From positions 1-23,309 of the IMG/VR virus record IMGVR_UViG_3300008219_000104: a stretch of 23,309 bases of DNA, one strand, 5' to 3'. Made by a program: the position numbers and the translations under genes. Shown here piece after piece: positions 16,970 to 23,309 of this stretch; the stretch's first letter is position 1; each line of letters begins with the position of its first letter. The stretch comes from a virus. Under the pieces are notes generated by a model, which worked only from the letters and a program-made list of their open reading frames with translations, ran no database searches and was not told the DNA's origin.

Positions 16970-18532
16970 ATGCCTATCGAACTCTTTGGTTTTAGTATTG
17001 GTAGACAAGGGAAAGAACCACCCAAACCTATCAGCAGTGAAATAGAAAGAAATAAAAAAGTAAAGTCTTTTGTTGGCCCAGACGAATATGATGGAAGTTT
17101 TGAAGTATCTGGTGGGGGTGTCTATGGGCAATATGTTGATCTCTCTGGCGAAATAAAGAATGAGTTTGATCTTATTCGTAGATTTCGTTCTATGGCACTC
17201 TTTCCTGAAGTTGATCAGGCAGTAACAGATATTATTAATGATGCCATCGTCATCGACGATGAGAAAAAACGAGTTGAAATTAATTTGGATAGTGTAAATG
17301 TTTCGGCTAGCATTAAAACAAAAATTGAAACTGAATTTGACAACATCAAAAAAATTCTAAACTTCAAGAATAAAGGCGGAGATATTTTTCGTAGATGGTA
17401 TGTAGATAGTAAATTATACTATCATATTATTTTAGATGAAAAGTCTCCACAAAAAGGTATTCAAGAACTTCGACCAATCGATCCTGTAAAGATTCGGAAG
17501 GTTAGAAAAGTAGAAAAGGACATTGTTTCTCAGAATGGAATAAGTGTTCCTATTGTATCGTCAGTTGAAGAGTTTTTCCTTTTCACCGAAACCGATAAGA
17601 ACTCATTAACTCCTACCCCACAAACGGGACTTAAAATTGCACCCGATTCTATCTGTTATGTACATTCGGGAGTTATAGACAGCGGATCAAAACGAGTGGT
17701 AGGGTATCTGCAAAAAGCCATTCGTCCTTTAAACTTGCTTCGTCAGATTGAAGATGCTGTTGTAATCTATAGAATATCTCGCGCACCTGAACGAAGAATT
17801 TTCTATATCGATGTTGGTAATCTGCCAAAACAAAAAGCAGAACAATATCTTAATGACATCATGAATCGTTACAAGAACAAGATTGTTTATGATGCAAGCA
17901 CTGGGGAGATTCGAGATGATCGACGGCACATGTCTATGCTTGAAGATTTCTGGCTTCCAAGAAGAGAAGGTGGCAGAGGAACTGAAATCACCACACTTGA
18001 AGGTGGACAAAACCTTGGAGAGATGGAAGATGTTGCATATCTTCTAAAGAAACTCTATCATGCATTGAATGTTCCCGTGAGCAGAATGGAAGCAGAAAAT
18101 GGCTTTAACATGGGACGATCTGCTGAAATCACCAGAGATGAAGTAAAGTTTTATAAGTGGGTTGATAGACTTCGAAATAGATTTTCCGATCTATTCCTGC
18201 AACTATTAAGAACACAACTCATTCTCAGAGGAGTACTCAAACAAGAAGATTGGGATGCAATCAATCAGGATATATCATTTACATATAAGAAAGACTCTTA
18301 TTTTACAGAATTAAAAGAATCTGAGATGATGAAGGAACGATTGGAGATCGTGAGAGAGTTAGAAGAATATATAGGTAAGTACTACTCTATTGAACACATT
18401 CGAAAGAATGTATTACATCAATCAGAGCAAGACATTAAAGAGATTGATTCTCAAATTAAGAAAGAAATAGCAAGCGGTAAAATTGAAGGGGGAGACTCCG
18501 AAGAAGAGGAAGAAGGAGGGAGTGAATACTGA
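16970..18532 (+). CDS. gp20: Portal protein gp20
   Basis: 520 aa (T4 gp20 is 524). MPIELFGFSIGRQGKE, then FVGPDEYDGSFEV, the FDLIRRFRSMALFPEVDQAVTDI segment and later VYRISRAPERRIFYIDVGNLP and YHALNVPVSRMEAENGFNMG blocks are classic T4-family portal sequence. The dodecameric portal nucleates head assembly at one vertex, docks gp17 for packaging and later binds the gp13/gp14 neck. AAAGGA at 16956-16961 supports the start. The C-terminus is very acidic (SEEEEEGGSEY). Its TGA overlaps the next ATG by one base, coupling portal synthesis to the prohead-core-like gene. No exact late box was found in the gap after gp19, although TTATAAAGG lies there. Confidence 0.96.
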   Translation: MPIELFGFSIGRQGKEPPKPISSEIERNKKVKSFVGPDEYDGSFEVSGGGVYGQYVDLSGEIKNEFDLIRRFRSMALFPEVDQAVTDIINDAIVIDDEKKRVEINLDSVNVSASIKTKIETEFDNIKKILNFKNKGGDIFRRWYVDSKLYYHIILDEKSPQKGIQELRPIDPVKIRKVRKVEKDIVSQNGISVPIVSSVEEFFLFTETDKNSLTPTPQTGLKIAPDSICYVHSGVIDSGSKRVVGYLQKAIRPLNLLRQIEDAVVIYRISRAPERRIFYIDVGNLPKQKAEQYLNDIMNRYKNKIVYDASTGEIRDDRRHMSMLEDFWLPRREGGRGTEITTLEGGQNLGEMEDVAYLLKKLYHALNVPVSRMEAENGFNMGRSAEITRDEVKFYKWVDRLRNRFSDLFLQLLRTQLILRGVLKQEDWDAINQDISFTYKKDSYFTELKESEMMKERLEIVRELEEYIGKYYSIEHIRKNVLHQSEQDIKEIDSQIKKEIASGKIEGGDSEEEEEGGSEY

Positions 18533-19434
18533 TGAGGGATAAGTCAATAACAAAAATGGTAGACGCAATTGTTTCCAAGGACCGAGATACTTTTTGCTCT
18601 GAGTTTGATTCGAGTGTTAAAGATCGAATCGCGTTGGAAGTAGAAGCAGAAAGTTCTCGCATTTCATCAAACCTCCTTAAATTTGATGATGAGGATACAA
18701 ATTCTGATACTGTAAATGAAAGGCAAACCAAATCTGACAAGGATCTGCCTGGCAGTAGAGATAATGTAAATCCAAACGATGTTTCAAGACCCTCTACAAA
18801 TCATAACAGGTCTCTGTGTGGTTGGATTAATGGATTGTGCCTAGATGAAAAAACTGCTGATTCAATGGATACTCGATCAGACGATATAAAAAGGTTAGAA
18901 AAGGAATATGCCAGTTCCAAGGAAAAGAAAAAAAACATAGTGGCGGTGAGCAAGGCTATGAAAACTCTGAAGATAAACAAAGAAGAATTTGTAGCAGAGA
19001 TAAAGGTAGCATCAAATAATTTTACTTTTAAAAGCCCAGCGGATGCGAAGAAATTTGCATCTGCTGTGGTTAATGCAGGAATTAAAAGAAAAAATATACA
19101 GTCGAAAGGAAAAACCATAACCCTTTCAGGATTTGGAGACAAAGAAACTGAAGAAGTTGTTTCTCTTCTTGCGAAAGATATGAAAGCCATTCGAGAGAAT
19201 AATGAATTTGTTTCAATCATCAAGGACATTATTGAAAATAAAACTGCCTATAAACTTCACTTATTAGATGAAAGTTCAATAGTTCTTAATGATAAATCGG
19301 CAAAACTTCTTGTTAGACTTCATGATTCCCTAAATAATGATAATCAGGAAACTATGAGAAATACTATTTTTGAATCAAAAAACACTTACGAGGAAATGAT
19401 AAATCTCGCAAAGGAAAATGAAGATGACATCTAG
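18532..19434 (+). CDS. Putative prohead core/scaffold-associated protein, gp67/gp68 position
   Basis: 300 aa. AAGGAGGGAG lies about ten bases upstream of the ATG, which overlaps the gp20 stop. T4 has the small core proteins gp67 (80 aa) and gp68 (141 aa) at this position between 20 and 21. The N-terminus (residues 5-48: ITKMVDAIVSKDRDTFCSEF, followed by a helical segment ending ISSNLL) resembles the short helical segment recurring in marine T4-like prohead-core proteins. Residues of about 50-110 look disordered and polar with two cysteines. Residues of about 120-210 are Lys-rich and contain a possible alpha/beta unit (FKSPADAKKFASAVVNAGIK, then a TITLSGFG strand). The C-terminus is helical and acidic. 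The role as an inner core component, possibly cleaved by gp21, is inferred from position and the N-terminal segment; the central domain is unrecognised. Confidence 0.65.
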   Translation: MRDKSITKMVDAIVSKDRDTFCSEFDSSVKDRIALEVEAESSRISSNLLKFDDEDTNSDTVNERQTKSDKDLPGSRDNVNPNDVSRPSTNHNRSLCGWINGLCLDEKTADSMDTRSDDIKRLEKEYASSKEKKKNIVAVSKAMKTLKINKEEFVAEIKVASNNFTFKSPADAKKFASAVVNAGIKRKNIQSKGKTITLSGFGDKETEEVVSLLAKDMKAIRENNEFVSIIKDIIENKTAYKLHLLDESSIVLNDKSAKLLVRLHDSLNNDNQETMRNTIFESKNTYEEMINLAKENEDDI

Positions 19435-20311
19435 AAATATTATCAAATCTCTAAGTAGCGGAGAGTTAATCAAAGCAAAAGAAATGACCGAATATCTTTT
19501 GTATTCAAAGGTGTCAGATCAATTGGCAGAGAGATATCCTGAATTATCTCCTGAACTTTTTGAGGCAAAATTAAATCCTGTTGATAAAGGTGAGTTAAAG
19601 GGTAAGCACAAAGATAGAGAAGATAAAGATATTGACAATGATGGTGATGTTGATAAAAGCGACAAATATCTCCACAAGAGGAGAAAGGCAGTCAGCAAAG
19701 CAATAAAACGAAGAAATGGTGGAGCCCTGGCCACTAATGAAGATCATCCAGAAATTACTCATAAAGGTTCTTGCAAACAAGCACACCCAGACATGTCCCA
19801 CGAAGAGTGGGAAGATGATCAAGAAGTAGAAGAGGGTTTTAAAAGTGCTGTTAAGAAAGTTGCGAAAGCCGCAGGGGAAGTCGGAAAGTACGCTGGTAGA
19901 ATGGCAACTGGACGAGAACCAACGCCAATCGAACGCGAGCGGGAGGCCAAGAGAAAAGATCAAAAGAAGAAAGAATTAGCCCGTAAACGAGAAGCCTTGG
20001 GCAAAGAGCGGGCAAGGGTAGAGAAAGAGTCGATAGAATATGATCATACACTACAACCCAAAGTGGCAGAGATTTTCTCGAAAAAAGAATTAGAATACTT
20101 TGCTTCCCTTCATAATGAACAAGCAGATGACCAGTTATCGTTTGGAATGCGTTCTACAGATTTTGCATCAAAGTCTCCTGAACAAAAATCTCAGATAAGG
20201 CAAAAATATTATTCTGATAAAGAGAAACAGGAAAGAGACAAAGAAAAAGATCGCAAAGAAACAGAAAGATCCAGAGAAGCCAGAAAAAGAGAATTAGGGG
20301 CGGCTAGATAA
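19424..20311 (+). CDS. Putative prohead core protein with EF-hand-type calcium loop and charged helical tail
   Basis: 295 aa from the ATG at 19424. I prefer this start over 19418 because AAGGA at 19411-19415 lies eight bases before 19424 but only two before 19418. Residues 1-48 (IIKSLSSGELIKAKEMTEYL, then KVSDQLAERYPELSPELFEA) again resemble the helical segment of phage core proteins. Residues 69-80 (DIDNDGDVDKSD) fit a canonical 12-residue EF-hand/dockerin-type loop, with Asp at loop positions 1, 3, 5, 7, 9 and 12 and Gly at 6, followed by a basic helix (KYLHKRRKAVSKAIKRR). Residues of about 145-200 and 255-295 are extremely charged Lys/Arg/Glu helices. It overlaps the previous gene by 11 bases and ends four bases before gp21, so it belongs to the same translational unit. 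A prohead inner-core role is inferred. Confidence 0.65.
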   Translation: MTSRNIIKSLSSGELIKAKEMTEYLLYSKVSDQLAERYPELSPELFEAKLNPVDKGELKGKHKDREDKDIDNDGDVDKSDKYLHKRRKAVSKAIKRRNGGALATNEDHPEITHKGSCKQAHPDMSHEEWEDDQEVEEGFKSAVKKVAKAAGEVGKYAGRMATGREPTPIEREREAKRKDQKKKELARKREALGKERARVEKESIEYDHTLQPKVAEIFSKKELEYFASLHNEQADDQLSFGMRSTDFASKSPEQKSQIRQKYYSDKEKQERDKEKDRKETERSREARKRELGAAR

Positions 20312-20315
20312 TAAT

Positions 20316-20975
20316 ATGAAGTTGATAACAGAAATGACAGAAGATGTCCAGTGTTTAACTGAACTTGATGAAAAAAATGGTCAAAAGAACTATTACATCG
20401 AGGGTGTCTTTATGCAATCTGAAGTTAAAAATAGAAACGGTAGAATTTATCCCAAGTCTATTCTTGAAAAAGAGGTGGATAGGTATAATAAAGAATATGT
20501 TAAACAAAGCCGTGCAATGGGCGAATTGAACCACCCACAGGGACCAACTGTAAATCTTGATCGTGTTTCTCATATTATTAAAGATTTGCAGGTTGAAGGA
20601 TCTGATGTTGTTGGAAGAGCAAAAATAATGGATACTCCTATGGGTAAGATTGCAAAAAATCTTATAGATGAAGGTGCAAAACTTGGTGTTTCTTCAAGAG
20701 GAATGGGTTCATTAAAAACAAATAAAGAGGGTGTCAATGAGGTTCAAAAGGACTTCATGTTATCAGCCGTGGATATTGTTGCAGATCCTTCAGCACCAAA
20801 TGCCTTTGTAAATGGTATTATGGAAGGTGCAGAGTGGATTTGGAATAATGGAATGTGGTCTCAAAAAGATTTGGAACAATCTGTACAGATAATAGAAGAA
20901 GTGTCCAGAGAAGATAGAGAAGAAACAACTTTAAACTTGTTTGAAAATTTAATTCGAAAATTGAAAAATATATAA
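20316..20975 (+). CDS. gp21: Prohead protease gp21
   Basis: 219 aa (T4 gp21 is 212). YYIEGVFMQSEVKNRNGRIY followed by PKSILEKEV, then GELNHP with candidate catalytic His73, and GVSSRGMGSL with candidate nucleophile Ser126 or Ser127, match T4 gp21 closely (T4 has GELNHP and GVSSRGLGSL). This serine protease of the herpesvirus-assemblin-like fold sits in the prohead core, and after assembly cleaves gp22, core proteins and the gp23 N-terminus, usually after (L/I)-x-E. The start is only moderately supported (weak AGGGG at 20296-20300); an alternative ATG exists at 20334. The stop codon overlaps the late promoter of gp22. Confidence 0.94.
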   Translation: MKLITEMTEDVQCLTELDEKNGQKNYYIEGVFMQSEVKNRNGRIYPKSILEKEVDRYNKEYVKQSRAMGELNHPQGPTVNLDRVSHIIKDLQVEGSDVVGRAKIMDTPMGKIAKNLIDEGAKLGVSSRGMGSLKTNKEGVNEVQKDFMLSAVDIVADPSAPNAFVNGIMEGAEWIWNNGMWSQKDLEQSVQIIEEVSREDREETTLNLFENLIRKLKNI

Positions 20976-20978
20976 ATA
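20971..20978 (+). promoter_or_regulatory. T4-type late promoter upstream of gp22
   Basis: Exact TATAAATA that includes the gp21 stop codon (TAA at 20973-20975). The gp22 ATG is 37 bases downstream of the box, preceded by AAGGAG at 21002-21007. Confidence 0.85.
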
Positions 20979-21014
20979 ACCGTAGATAGATCTGAATTAC
21001 CAAGGAGTAACCAA

Positions 21015-22271
21015 ATGGAATATCTTGATCCGATTGAAACCGCTAGAAGAATTCTTACAAGAGAACCTCTCAATGATGAGGAAGAAGGACTTCTGGAGGA
21101 TAATGATACAGAAGAAACAGAAGAAATAGTCGATGAGTTAGACGACATCGATCTTGATGCTCTTCTTTCCGAAGATGATGATGATGATGAAGAAGATGAA
21201 GAGGAAGAGGATGAAGAGGATGAAGATAAAGTCAAAGAAGGAAAGTTACCTCCTTGGTTGAAGAAGAAGAACGGCAAGAACGGCAAGAACGGCAAGAACG
21301 GCAAGAACGGCGATGATGATGAAGACGAAGACGAGGTCGAAGAAGCAGCCAAAGCCAAAGAAACTCCTACTTTAGATACTAGCAAAGTTGAAGATCCTAA
21401 ACTTTATCAGGATGCAGAAGGCGGCCATGCTAAAATTGATACCGATAAAGGCACAGAAGGTAAAGATAAGAAGAATAAAGCAGACATTAAAGCCAAGAAG
21501 GCTTCTGCTTCGGGTAAAGTTGAAAAGCCGAAAGAAACAAAAGAACATATTGAAATCTTGTTTTCTGGCGAAGATCTTTCTGAAGAGTTTAAAGAAAAAG
21601 CAACTACCATCTTTGAAGCAGCCATCAATGAACGAGTCTCTGATATCGAAAGCGAATTAAGAGATGATTATGAGAGAGTCATTGCTGAACACACAGAGAC
21701 AATTTCTAAGGATCTTTCTGAGAAGTTAGATGACTATCTGGGATATGTCGTTGAGCAGTGGATGAAGGAAAATGAAATTGCTGTAGAAAACGGGATTCGT
21801 ACAGATGTAACTGAAAACTTCTTAGTTGGTCTTAAGAATCTCTTTGAAAGTAATTATATTGACATTCCTGACGAGAAGTATGATCTTCTTGGAGAACTTT
21901 CAAATAAGATTTCTGATCTTGAGAGTATGTTAGAGAATGAAATGGAAAATAGCATTACTCTTCGCAAAGAAGTTCTTGAAAGTAAATGTGAAACAGTATT
22001 TACAGATTGTTCAGACGGACTAGTAGATACCGAAGTTGAAAGGCTTCGTTCACTGTCTGAAGGAATTGAGTTTGAAGACGAAGATCAGTATCGAGATAAA
22101 GTAAATATTCTTAGAGAAAGTTACTTTGGAGATAATGCATCTTCGGACTTTGATTTTGATAATGGAGATGAAGAAAGTAAGACAGTTGAATCTTCGTCCC
22201 CCACCATGCAAGGTTATATGGATGCTCTCAGCCGAACGGAAAAAACAGCAAAAAGAAATTCTGTTTCCTAA
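21015..22271 (+). CDS. gp22: Major prohead scaffold protein gp22, long acidic form
   Basis: 418 aa, much longer than T4 gp22 (269). The C-terminal half (about 180-418) is helical and Glu-rich, with heptad-like spacing, and ends with the gp22-type motif MQGYMDALSRTEK. The extra length is at the N-terminus: residues of about 50-75 are nearly all Asp/Glu, followed by PPWLKKKNG, five KNG units, another acidic run (DDDEDEDEVEE) and a Lys/Glu/Ala-rich linker. In T4, gp22 forms the core around which gp23 assembles and is then degraded by gp21. It has its own late promoter, a good Shine-Dalgarno (AAGGAG) and gp21 and gp23 as neighbours, so the identity is secure despite low-complexity sequence. Confidence 0.9.
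   Translation: MEYLDPIETARRILTREPLNDEEEGLLEDNDTEETEEIVDELDDIDLDALLSEDDDDDEEDEEEEDEEDEDKVKEGKLPPWLKKKNGKNGKNGKNGKNGDDDEDEDEVEEAAKAKETPTLDTSKVEDPKLYQDAEGGHAKIDTDKGTEGKDKKNKADIKAKKASASGKVEKPKETKEHIEILFSGEDLSEEFKEKATTIFEAAINERVSDIESELRDDYERVIAEHTETISKDLSEKLDDYLGYVVEQWMKENEIAVENGIRTDVTENFLVGLKNLFESNYIDIPDEKYDLLGELSNKISDLESMLENEMENSITLRKEVLESKCETVFTDCSDGLVDTEVERLRSLSEGIEFEDEDQYRDKVNILRESYFGDNASSDFDFDNGDEESKTVESSSPTMQGYMDALSRTEKTAKRNSVS
21267..21311 (+). repeat. 9-base tandem repeat in gp22 (five perfect copies)
   Basis: Unit AAGAACGGC, five exact copies, encoding (Lys-Asn-Gly)5. It lies between two Asp/Glu tracts, of which the upstream one includes a GAT/GAA simple repeat at about 21173-21225. Perfect conservation at the DNA level suggests recent slippage expansion and possible length variation between isolates. 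Confidence 0.95.
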
Positions 22272-22283
22272 ACAGAAAGAATT

Positions 22284-22291
22284 TATAAATA
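22284..22291 (+). promoter_or_regulatory. T4-type late promoter upstream of gp23
   Basis: Exact TATAAATA in the 54-base gap between gp22 and gp23. The gp23 ATG is 35 bases beyond the box, preceded by AAGGAG (22312-22317). Confidence 0.85.
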
Positions 22292-22325
22292 GAAGTAGAT
22301 CAAACTCAACCAAGGAGAATTCAAA

Positions 22326-23309
22326 ATGAGTATGGATTTTAATAACCAATCGCCGTATGACCAATTGGTAGAGAAATGGTCACCAATTCTCGATCATGAG
22401 GAATGTACTCCTATTGGAGACGGCTATAAGAAAAAGGTAACTGCTGCTCTTCTTGAGAATCAAGAAAGAGCATTACGAGAAGAATCAGGCTATTTGACGG
22501 AAGCCCCCCCACTAAACCAAGCCGCCGGCGGTCTAAAGGGTGTTGATGGTGAACAGCGTCCTATGGGCGGTTATGATCCTATTCTCATCTCACTCGTTCG
22601 CCGTGCAATGCCTAACCTGATGGCATATGATGTTGCTGGTGTTCAGCCCATGAGCGCACCAACAGGACTCATCTTTGCCCTCAAGGCACAATATGACTCA
22701 GTAGGTTCAAGGGAAGCAAACGAAGCACTGTTCAACGAAGTCGGAAATCATGGTGGTACTGGTGGTAATACTTATGCTGCTGCTTGGGATCCCCTGCTAG
22801 GTTATACTGCTGGTGATATTAGCGTTGGAAGAGCAATGAGTCGAGGAGAGGCGGAAGTCCTTGGACACGCTACTACAAATGCAGGTTTCGCCCAAATGGC
22901 ATTCAGTATTGAGCGTACATCGGTTACTGCTAAGACTCGCGCCCTCAAGGCTGAGTACACCACTGAACTGGCACAGGACCTCAAGGCTGTTCATGGTTTG
23001 GATGCAGAAACTGAACTCGCTAATATTCTTAGCACCGAAATTCTCGCTGAGATTAACCGCGAAATTGTCCGCACCATCTATGGTGTTGCTAAACTCGGTG
23101 CCCAGCAACTTGATCTGAAGCATGCAATCGGAGGCACAGAACACATCTTATCGGATAAGTTGGGTGGTCTCTATGATTTAAATGACGACTCAGACGGTAG
23201 ATGGAGTGCAGAGCGTTGGAGAGGACTCATGTTCCAGATCGAGCGTGAAGCAAATGTTATTGCGAAGCAAACTCGTAGAGGAAAGGGCAATGTGGTCATC
23301 TGTGATTCA
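22326..23309 (+). CDS. gp23: Major capsid protein gp23 (3' end outside window)
   Basis: 328 codons are visible with no stop before the window edge; T4 gp23 is 521 aa. MSMDFNNQSPYDQLVEKWSP begins the propeptide. GGYDPILISLVRRAMPNLMA, VQPMSAPTGLIFALKAQY, AQMAFSIERTSVTAKTRALK and AEYTTELAQDLKAVHGLDAE are strongly conserved gp23 segments (HK97-fold capsid). A likely gp21 cleavage site is YLTE|APP after Glu59, fitting the (L/I)-x-E rule and the place of the T4 cut after residue 65. The gene uses more G/C-ending codons (CTC, CGC, GCC) than its neighbours, as expected for the most highly expressed phage gene. A run of seven C at 22504-22510 is read in frame without disturbing the protein. Confidence 0.97.
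   Translation, partial: MSMDFNNQSPYDQLVEKWSPILDHEECTPIGDGYKKKVTAALLENQERALREESGYLTEAPPLNQAAGGLKGVDGEQRPMGGYDPILISLVRRAMPNLMAYDVAGVQPMSAPTGLIFALKAQYDSVGSREANEALFNEVGNHGGTGGNTYAAAWDPLLGYTAGDISVGRAMSRGEAEVLGHATTNAGFAQMAFSIERTSVTAKTRALKAEYTTELAQDLKAVHGLDAETELANILSTEILAEINREIVRTIYGVAKLGAQQLDLKHAIGGTEHILSDKLGGLYDLNDDSDGRWSAERWRGLMFQIEREANVIAKQTRRGKGNVVICDS

Noticed and set aside
19595-19963. 122-codon - strand open frame with hydrophobic stretches
   Set aside because: It lies opposite Lys/Glu-rich sense codons, whose complement reads as Phe/Leu/Ser. There is no independent gene signal.
20861-21385. 174-codon Ser-rich open frame on the - strand opposite gp21/gp22
   Set aside because: The poly-Ser run is the complement of the GAT/GAA acidic tracts in gp22. 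No promoter or ribosome-binding site was seen, and gp22 is secure.
22504-22510. Run of seven C in gp23 as a programmed frameshift site
   Set aside because: The zero frame continues through conserved gp23 sequence on both sides; no stop or alternative frame product is implied.
1-23309. tRNA genes, CRISPR arrays, insertion sequences, homing endonuclease or intron in gp17/gp20/gp23
   Set aside because: I saw no cloverleaf-like intergenic sequence, no regularly spaced repeats, no transposase or endonuclease motifs, and no interruption of these T4-type genes. Gaps are too short to hold such elements.

Overview
The window is a stretch of the virion-morphogenesis region of a T4-like, contractile-tailed bacteriophage (class Caudoviricetes). 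Every supported gene is on the + strand. Gene order from 7.5 kb onward follows T4: 13-14-15-16-17-18-19-20-(prohead core genes)-21-22-23. AT-rich composition, short gaps, overlapping stop/start codons and exact TATAAATA boxes (the T4 late-promoter core) fit this assignment. Sequence style, such as the MAEPYSLDSLIEYSFRRLGEP start of gp13, resembles marine T4-like phages of the cyanophage/pelagiphage type. The host cannot be read from this window.

Left region (1-7456). The window opens inside a cysteine-rich ORF whose start lies outside. It is followed by a 2124-residue protein made of about twenty Cys-rich modules with CC signatures and a C-terminal leucine-rich-repeat (LRR) region. A small six-cysteine protein follows, then a strong intrinsic terminator. 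This block lies immediately upstream of gene 13, where T4 carries gene 12 (short tail fibre) and wac (fibritin whiskers). By position it is a candidate host-recognition or virion-appendage locus of an unusual kind.

Neck, tail completion and packaging (7531-12378). Genes 13, 14 and 15 (neck and tail terminator), 16 and 17 (small and large terminase) are packed with minimal gaps or overlaps. Terminase motifs for both ATPase and nuclease domains are visible.

Tail (12470-16923). There are two complete tandem tail-sheath genes (gp18a, gp18b) and one tail-tube gene (gp19). The sheath copies are nearly the same at both ends and differ mainly in the middle. T4 has one sheath gene.

Head (16970-23309). 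This region carries the portal (gp20), two non-standard charged prohead-core-like genes (one with a canonical EF-hand-type calcium loop), the prohead protease (gp21), an unusually long acidic scaffold (gp22) with a five-unit KNG repeat, and the first 328 codons of the major capsid protein (gp23).

Regulation. Four exact TATAAATA boxes precede gp18a, gp19, gp22 and gp23, the proteins needed in the highest copy number. The remaining morphogenesis genes appear to depend on read-through and translational coupling. There is no gene-free stretch longer than about 91 bases, and I saw no tRNA, CRISPR array or insertion sequence.
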